Notes under the pieces: generated by a model
Told to the model about the DNA's origin: nothing
The model's database searches: none
Seen by the model: the letters and a program-made list of their open reading frames with translations, nothing else
Shown: positions 52,477-61,400 of the stretch, one piece after another
Layout: each line of letters begins with the position of its first letter
Numbering within the stretch: position 1 is the stretch's first letter
Translations under genes and position numbers: made by a program
Assembly (NCBI RefSeq): GCF_001683915.1
Contig: NZ_LXTT01000169.1
Coordinates: 1-64,000, forward strand
DNA from: Allomuricauda sp. CP2A
Lineage (GTDB): Bacteria > Bacteroidota > Bacteroidia > Flavobacteriales > Flavobacteriaceae
Direction of reading: 5' to 3'
Length of the DNA stretch: 64,000 nt

Positions 52477-55400
52477 ATGTCCAACCATTTACATAAAATA
52501 TTGCTGTTCCTTGGGGTGGCGCTCATCTCTTGGGCGGGTACCTCTCAGGTAAAGAACGACTTTGATGTACGTTACGAAAACAGACTCAAAGGAGATTTAA
52601 CCTTTATTGCCAATAATATTGTGAACCGGGACGAGGGAGGAGATGACCCTGAAGACCCATATAACCTAACGGGCAGTAGCTCTGAATATAATGATAGGTT
52701 GAACATGCAATACATCGATATTGATGGCGACCCTTCCACTTTCAGTTCAAGTAGCGCAACCTTGTCCATACCAGATTCTGATTGTTCCCGAATCCGTTAT
52801 GCAGGACTTTATTGGTCTGCCGTCTATAGGGACAGCAACAGAAGTAGTGATTTCAATCAAGTTAAATTCCAAGTTCCAGGGAGCTCATATATCGATCTTA
52901 CGGCAGATGAAATCCTATTTGATGGTGAAGGCGATTCCGATTTTGGAAGCTATGCCCCGTATGCCTGTTATAAAGATGTAACCTCCATAGTATCCGCATT
53001 GGGAAATCCCGATGGGGAATATTTTGTGGGCAACGTCCGGGCAAGTTCTGGCGATAGCGTAACAGGCGGTGTATCGGGAGGTTGGTCTTTGGTGGTAGTA
53101 TATGAAAACCCCACACTTCCGGGAAAATACATAACCACCTTTGACGGATATGCAGGTATAAAATCAGGGGAGTCGGTAGACATTCCCTTTAGTGGGTTCA
53201 CAACGCTCCCCGCCCCATTTCCGGTAAATGCCAAACTTGGTGTTGCCGCTTTGGAGGGAGACAACAGAATAAGTGGTGATCAACTGGCCATAAGAGCTGA
53301 CAGCAACGCATCATTTACAACATTGTCCAACACCGCCAACCCAACAAATAACTTTTTTAACAGTAACATTACTGATGAAGGGAGTATCGTAACAAATCGT
53401 AACCCAAACAGTATCAATACATTGGGGTGGGATGTGGATTTGTTTACCATACCAAACCCAAGTCAATCGGTAATCCCCAACGATGAGACCGGGGCTACCT
53501 TGAGAGCTACATCCACCCAAGATAAGTACGACATCTTTTTTACCTCTTTGGATGTAGAGATCATTGAGCCACAAATAAATTTGGCCAAAACCGTTGAGGA
53601 TATTGGAGGTAACGACATTACCGGTCAAGGGGTGCATTTGGGACAGTATTTGGACTATGTGCTTACCTTTCAAAATGTAGGTAACGATAGTGCCCAAAAC
53701 TATACGATTAGAGATGTGCTTCCCATCAACGTAACCCTTGATGAATCAAGTATTGATGTGCCAACAGGGGTTACCTATACGTTCGACCCCGCAACGCGTA
53801 CCATTGTATTTACCATACCGGATTCCATTATAGAAGAAGGAGACCCCGCAGCTGCAATTCGTATGCGTGTGCAAGTGGCTGAAAACTGCTTTGACTTCAT
53901 TGATGCCTGTACCGATATCATCCAGAACTTGGCATATTCAACGTATACCGGTGAAATTAATCCTGCACAAATCACCGATGACCCCAGTGTTTACGATTTT
54001 GACGGCTGTGGTTTTGGAACACCCGGTGCAACCAACTTCTTGTTGGACGATTTAAGTGCCTGTAATTTTAGCAGGACCGTTCAGCTTTGTGGAGATAATG
54101 TGCTTTTGGATGCTGGTGACAACTTTGACAGTTACACCTGGTACCTTGATGAAAACGGCAACAATCAGATAGATTTGGGCACTGATACGGTTATTACCGA
54201 TGCAGATGCCGATAATGATCCAAGCACCATTTTGGTTACCGAAGTGGGAGCCTACCTAGTGGATAAACAGGTGGCCGACCCCTGTAAGGATTTTATGGAG
54301 ATTATTGAGGTTGAACTCTTTGGAAGTGTACAATCCAACCCCATAACCGCATTGATCAACGATACGTCCAACACCATAGACGGTGAAATCGTTGTCTGTC
54401 CCAATGATGGAAGTGAACTTCCAGAGATTTTCTTATGTGGTCTCAACGACACCGAATTGATCCAAGTAAACATTCCGGACGCCACCAGTATTGTTTGGGA
54501 ACAATTGGACGAGGCAAGCTGTGCTGCTGCAACCCAAGACTGTGCCAATACCAATAATGGATGTACCTGGAACACCGTGGACACCGGTAACGACTTTTTG
54601 GCCTCAGATGCTGGGCAATATCGGTTGATAATCAATTATCAAAATGGATGTTTCAGTAGATTCTACTTCAATATCTATAAAAACCCCCTTGATCCCCAGT
54701 ACACATCAGAGGATATTATTTGTGACACGGATGGAAACATTACCGTGACTAATATGCCTGCCAGTTATGAGTACCGACTTATAGACCAATCCTCTGGAAA
54801 TGTGTTGTTTCCATACCAAACAAGTCCAAGTTTTAACATTACCAATAACGGTGCCTATACCGTTGAAATGAGACAACAAGGTGTTACCGATGGATGTGTA
54901 TTTGTCTTGGACAACATTGGAATTCTTAGAAGAGATTTTCAGGTAGATGTTGTTCCCAAAGAGGTAGACTGTAATGGATTGGGAGAAATTGCCATTTCTA
55001 TATTAAATGTGGAGCCCCAATACTACTACGAAGTTTCCCTTGGAGGAACTGTGGTGGACACCTATGGTCCCTCTTCAGATAACAATTACACCTTTGAAAA
55101 CCTCAACGCAGGGGTGTATGATGTAACGGTTACTACGGATGATGGGTGTGATTATACCGAACAGGTTACCATTGAAGATACTACCGACCTTGAGTTGGAG
55201 GCAAGGATTTCACAACACATTACCTGTAGGGAAGGTAATATTTTGATGGAATCAACAGGAGGAAAAACACCTCATACCTATGCCATTTGGTCCTTTGTGG
55301 ACAATGATGGAATTACCCAGATCTCATATCCCTCTGTAAACGATATTCCAGCTTCCGCCTATCAAACCAGTCAAATATTCGATATTTTGATTCCCGGGGA

Positions 55401-58400
55401 TTATACCTTTGTGGTGGTAGACCGAAACAATTGCCATTCCATATCAAACACTGTTTCCATAGAGTTGAGGCCCGAGGCCGAGTTCAACGCTACATCTGTA
55501 AATGATGTTCTCTGTAATGGTGAAGCATCAGGATCTATAGTTTTTGATCTTGTTGATGACAATGGCTACCAACTTACCTACTATTTGTTTGATGCCACTG
55601 GTTTCGATGATGAAAATTATGACCTTGCAAATGCATTGGCCACAAATGCCTCAGGCTATTTTCCTGGGTTGACCAATGGCGATTATGCCATTGTTGTGAA
55701 CCAAAGAAAAGGAAGTGCCTCCTGTGATTACTTTGAATACCATTCCATTTCAGCACCGGCTACTGCCATTTCGGGCTCGGCTGCATTGATTCAGGATTAT
55801 ACCTGTTTGCAAGACGGTATCATTGAAGCTCAAAACGTAACTGGTGGCACCGCACCATATGAATACAGTATTGATGGCGTAAACTTTGTAAGCGGCCCGG
55901 GAGCTGAAACATTTTCAGGCTTGACCAGCGGCACATACACCATCACGGTTAGGGACGCCAATCTATGTACATTCGATACAAACCCCATCACACTTGACCC
56001 ATTAGATCCTCCAACGGATTTAACCTTTACGGCTTCCAATCCAAGCTGTCCCACATTCACTTCGGATGTGACCGTTTCGGTTGTCGGAGGAAACACGCCC
56101 TTTGTTTTTGAAATTATTGCTCCATCTGCAATTGCCGCTACCTCAACTTCAGGAGGTACCGCAGATTTTGATGGATTGGCTCCGGATACCTACATCTTCA
56201 GGGTGACTGATGATAAGGGGTGTACCTATGATGAATCCTTCACCATAGATCCTGTTACGGAAATCGCCGTTGTAGGACAACTCGTAAGTAATATTACCTG
56301 CTTTGGAGATACCGATGGTGAATTGCTTTATACCATAAGCAACTTCAATACCGATTACGATTACGCTGTAACCGGACCTGCTACCTTCTCCGGAAGTGCT
56401 CAGACCAATGGCACAATTTCCTTAACCGGATTGGCCGAGGGAACCTATACCATAACAGTTACCGATAACTTTACCAACTGTACCGATACGGCTAATGTTA
56501 CTATAAATGCTCCCCCTTCGGCTTTAACAGCTTCCGCATCGGTTACGCAACCTACCTGTCCTTCAGACGGGTCTGTGACCATAACCGCTTCGGGTGGATG
56601 GGGAAGTTATACCTATGAAATTACAGCTGGGCCTGCAACTTTTGGTCCACAATCCAATGGATTGTTTAGTGGCCTAACGGTTGGAGGAACCTATACGTAT
56701 ACCGTAACAGATGCCAATGGTTGTGTCTTTACCGACACATTTGACATCATTGAGGCGGTGCCCCCTGTGTTGGCCATTGTGCCCAACGATATTTGTTATG
56801 ACGATGCAGTAGGGCTTACCCTAACCGCAAATGTTGCTTCCGGTGGGGATGGCAACTATGAATACAGTTTAAATGGTGGTCCATTTGTGGCAAGTAATGT
56901 ATTTGCTGGACTAGGCCCAGGCTCATATACCATCCAAGTTAGGGATGGGAACACTTGTGTGGATTCAGCTTCCATAACCGTTGATCCAGAACTTAGTGTT
57001 GTGGCCTCAGCCCCAAATATCACAGCTTGTGCCACCGATACAGACATTACCATCTCTGCCGCTGGTGGGGACGGAAACTATGTTTATGCCGTGGTTGCCG
57101 ATGGTGCAATACCTGCCGATGGCGATTTTTCAACCACCAATCCAGTAACTGTTACTGCTGCCGGTGATTACGATGTTTATGTAAGGGATAATGCTGGTGG
57201 AACAGATTATTGTGAAGCCTCTTATGATATCACAATTGTACAGGATGACCCGTTGGCAATATCCGTTTCCAATACCGATATCCTTTGTAGTGGTGAATCA
57301 CAAGCAGAAATTACCATAAATGCGTCTGGTGGTGAAGCACCATACCGATACAGTATAGACAATGGTGCTACTTATCAAACATCGAACACTTTTGTGAACC
57401 GTCCTGCCGGAAGCTACAACATCCGGGTCAGGGATGCCAACAACTGTGAAGTAACACAAATCTATACCATCACGGAGCCACTCACCCTTTCCGCTTCTGC
57501 TGCGGTTACGGCGCTTGCGGAATGTAACCCAGGCATGGGTGCCGAGGTCAGGATCACCAATGCCATTGGGGGAACAGCCCCTTATGAGTACAGTTTTGAT
57601 GGGGGAACCACCTACGGTGCAAGCTCCATTGGGTTTTTGTTCCCGGGCACGCATGCCCTTTACATCAGGGATGCCAATCTGTGTACCTATCCGATGTCCG
57701 TTACCATAGAGCCAGAACCAACACCTCCCAACGCAATCCCGACCATTGATTATGAATGTGATGGCGAGGGAATCGTTACCATCACCCCCGACAGCCCTGA
57801 CTTTGATTATACCTATGAAATTGACGGGAACCCAAACACCCCGGACACTTCCAACACGTTCAACAATGTGCCTGTGGGAAGCCATGCCATCACAGTAAAC
57901 TATACCAGCAATATAGCTCCATCACCGAGCATCTTGTTGTCCGAAAACTTTGGAACTGGGCCCAATACCAGTATTTCCGAGATTGACCCCGCATATTGCT
58001 ATGAACCCCAAAACGGTTCTGTAAACTCCTGTGGTTGGGGCATCGACACCCACATTCAGGATGGGGAATATTCGGTGACCCAGACCATTGTAAACCCTTA
58101 CGGGTCATGGTTAAGTCCCAATGACCACACAGCTTTGGCCAATGGAAGGTTTTTGGCCATCAATGTGGGCGGTGTAGCCGGAGTGGGCGGAATCGTGTAC
58201 CAAAAAACCGCTGTTGAAGTGGTTCCAAATAGAGATATTACTGTCTCCTTATGGGCCTTCAACCTACTTCGAAATGGAACTGGCGGAGGAGACCCCTCCA
58301 TTGAAATCCAATTGGTGGATGGTGGCGGAACCATAGTCGCCAGCACAACCACAGGTAGTATTCCGAAAAACAACGGTGCCAACGATTGGCAAAACTATTC

Positions 58401-61400
58401 TGTCAATTTGAATCCTGGCGCAAACAACAATCTGGATATTGTTATTAGAACCAACTCAGCGGTAATCAATGGAAACGACATCGCCATTGATGACATCCAA
58501 GCGTTCCAGACCCCAGAAGTTTGTTCTGGTTCATTGAGCTTTGACATTAACGTAGAGGATGGTCATGCCTTTGATGCTGCCATCACAACACATACGGATA
58601 TCAGTTGTAATGGTGTTGCGGATGGTACCATCACCTTTGAAGCTGAAAACTTTGACCCTGCCACTGGTTTTACCTATCAAGTGGATGGAGGTGCGGTTTC
58701 TGCGGCACAATTCAGTGGTACTGTAACCGTACCCGGTTTATCGGCTGGCAATCACACCATCAGAATTGTTGATCTTAGAGACCCATCCTGTTTCGTTGAA
58801 CTGAACCAAGACCTTACACAGCCCGATGCAGTGGATGTAACCGCTTCCGTGACAACAGAACTTACCTGTACCAATGGTGGAGCGGTCATTACGGCAACCG
58901 CAACTGGGGGAACCCCTACATATGAATACCAATTGGAAGATAGTGTCGGAGGCGTAATCACCGCTTACCAATCCTCCAATGTGTTCACGGGACTTACCGA
59001 TGGCGACTACGTGGTGAGGGCAAGGGACACCAATCTGTGCGAGGACGTTACCAGCGTAATTACCGTAGTGCCCCCTGCCGATATAGCCTTTGACGTTACA
59101 CCCACCGCATGTTATAGCGGAAATAACGACGGCAGCATCCTCGTGGATGTGACCGACGGCAACGGAGACTATCAGTTCAGTTTGAATGGCGGTCCTTGGA
59201 TCACCCCAACCCCGGCAACGGGCACCACACATACTTTTGGCAACCTTACAGCGGGAACCTATACCATTAATGTTAGGGATGGGTATGGCTGTACCGGGGT
59301 GCTGGAAACGGTTACCATAGTGGACGCTTTGGTTGCATCAGTGGATGTTGTTGATATATCAACCTGTGCCGATGGAAGCATTACCGTGACCGCTTCTGGG
59401 GGAACTCCTCCCTTGGAATATGCTTTTGTGTTGACAGGAGGCGATCCAACTGGTCTGTTCTCCGCTTCAAATGTATTTACCGTTACCACAGGTAACGATG
59501 GCACTTACGATGTGTATGTTAGGGACAACTCGGCCACCAATCCATTTTGTGAATATATGGAAACCGTGACTGTGGCCCCTGCCACTCCATTGACCATGAC
59601 GGCCACACCTACAGATCCCGAATGTCATGATGGAACAGGCTCCATTTTGGTGGATATTACCTCTGGAGTCGCCCCTTATACCATTGAAATTATTGATTTG
59701 GACAATGGAGGTGCATCCAACCAAACCGACACCAATGTGTTGGCCACAAGCAGAACCTATTACAATTTGATGCCCGGAGATTACACCATCAATGTGACTG
59801 ATGCATCGGGTTGTGTCATAACAGATACCCAGACCATCAACAACCCTGATGAACTGACTGGGGTTGTTACGGGAATCACGCCTTCTTCCTGTACAGGTGA
59901 CCCAAATGATTTTGGTTTTGGATTCTCTGGGTATCCAACCACTTTAGGAACTATTGAATTTAGTGACAACGGTGGAGTTACATGGATTGGCGACAATTCA
60001 ACTCCAGGAACTTCTGATCAATTTACAGGCTATACCTCTGGACAGACCGTTTATCCTTCCATGAGAACCGTGGACGGGTCAGGAAACACCATCTGTCAAA
60101 CAGACCTACCGCCTTTCATCATTCCATATCCTTTGGATGATTTGGATATCTCGATATCTGCCATTGTTGTAAACTGTAACGAATTGCAGGTAACCGTTCA
60201 AGGTTCCGAAGGAACACCCGATTATAATTACACCTATTCTGATGATCCTGCCAATTTTGATCCCATAACCCCGGCAGTTCCATGGACAACTCCGGCCCAG
60301 GACGAGTTCACGCCATATGTGTTTACTGGATTGGTCCCTGGTAGAACGTATGTGTTCTATGTAAGGGATGCCGCAGGATGTGTGCGTCAAAGTAATGTGA
60401 ACGTCAATGATTTGATTACCGCTCCCTTGGAAATTGCCTCTAGCGTTACCCCAAGTTGTGATGGCGCAAATAATGGTAGCATTACCTATACCATTACCGA
60501 CAACGAAGCCCCTTTTGAATCCCAATTTAGGTGGACGTTATATGATATGAGTTCTGGTACTTCCACATTTGTAACAGATAGTGGCGGTATCGTTCCTTTC
60601 TCTTCTCCCCAAGATGTTACTGTTAATGGCCTAGCTCCCGGGAACTATTATATTGAAGTGGTTGAAGTAGACGGTGGAGGTGTTGATAGCTGTGTAAGTG
60701 CTTCAGAAAACGAGCTTCTGGAAGAATTGGATCCTTTGTCGGGCACTCCGGTTGTTCTCCAAGATATCAGTTGTGATGCCCCTGGGCTCATTCAAATCCA
60801 AAATCCTCTTGGTGGCGGTGGAATATACACCTATACGGTTACTGGTCCTTCCGGCTTCACAACCATTACTTCCACTTCTGACAACCCTATCGAAATTCCT
60901 GCCAATTCCCCAGCTGGAAGTTACAATGTACTCATGGAAGACCAATATGGTTGTAGTGTGGATCTAGGTCCCGTAAACTTGGATTTAACGCCCAATCCGA
61001 CCATAGACAGCATTGTGGTGGAGAACTGTGATTCGCCCATAACGGTGACCATAACCGCTACTAGTACCGCAGCCCAGATATTCTACTCTTTGGATGGTGG
61101 CACCACCTATTTGGACAACGGCGGTGTGTTTAACAACGTTGCCCCTGGATCATACAATGTTTCCATTATCGACAGCAATGGCTGTACAGATACCGATACC
61201 ATCAACATATCGGCGCCATTGGAATTCACGGCCATTCAAACCGTGGCCCTTGACTGTGAGCCCGGTGCTGCTGCCAATGCAGAGATTGAAATAGAGGTCA
61301 TTTCCGGTTCTGGCAATTACGAATACATGATTGACGGTCCTGGTGCAAACGATCAAGTGCGAGCAGTTCTGTCTTCCAATCCTTTTACATGGACGGGTGC

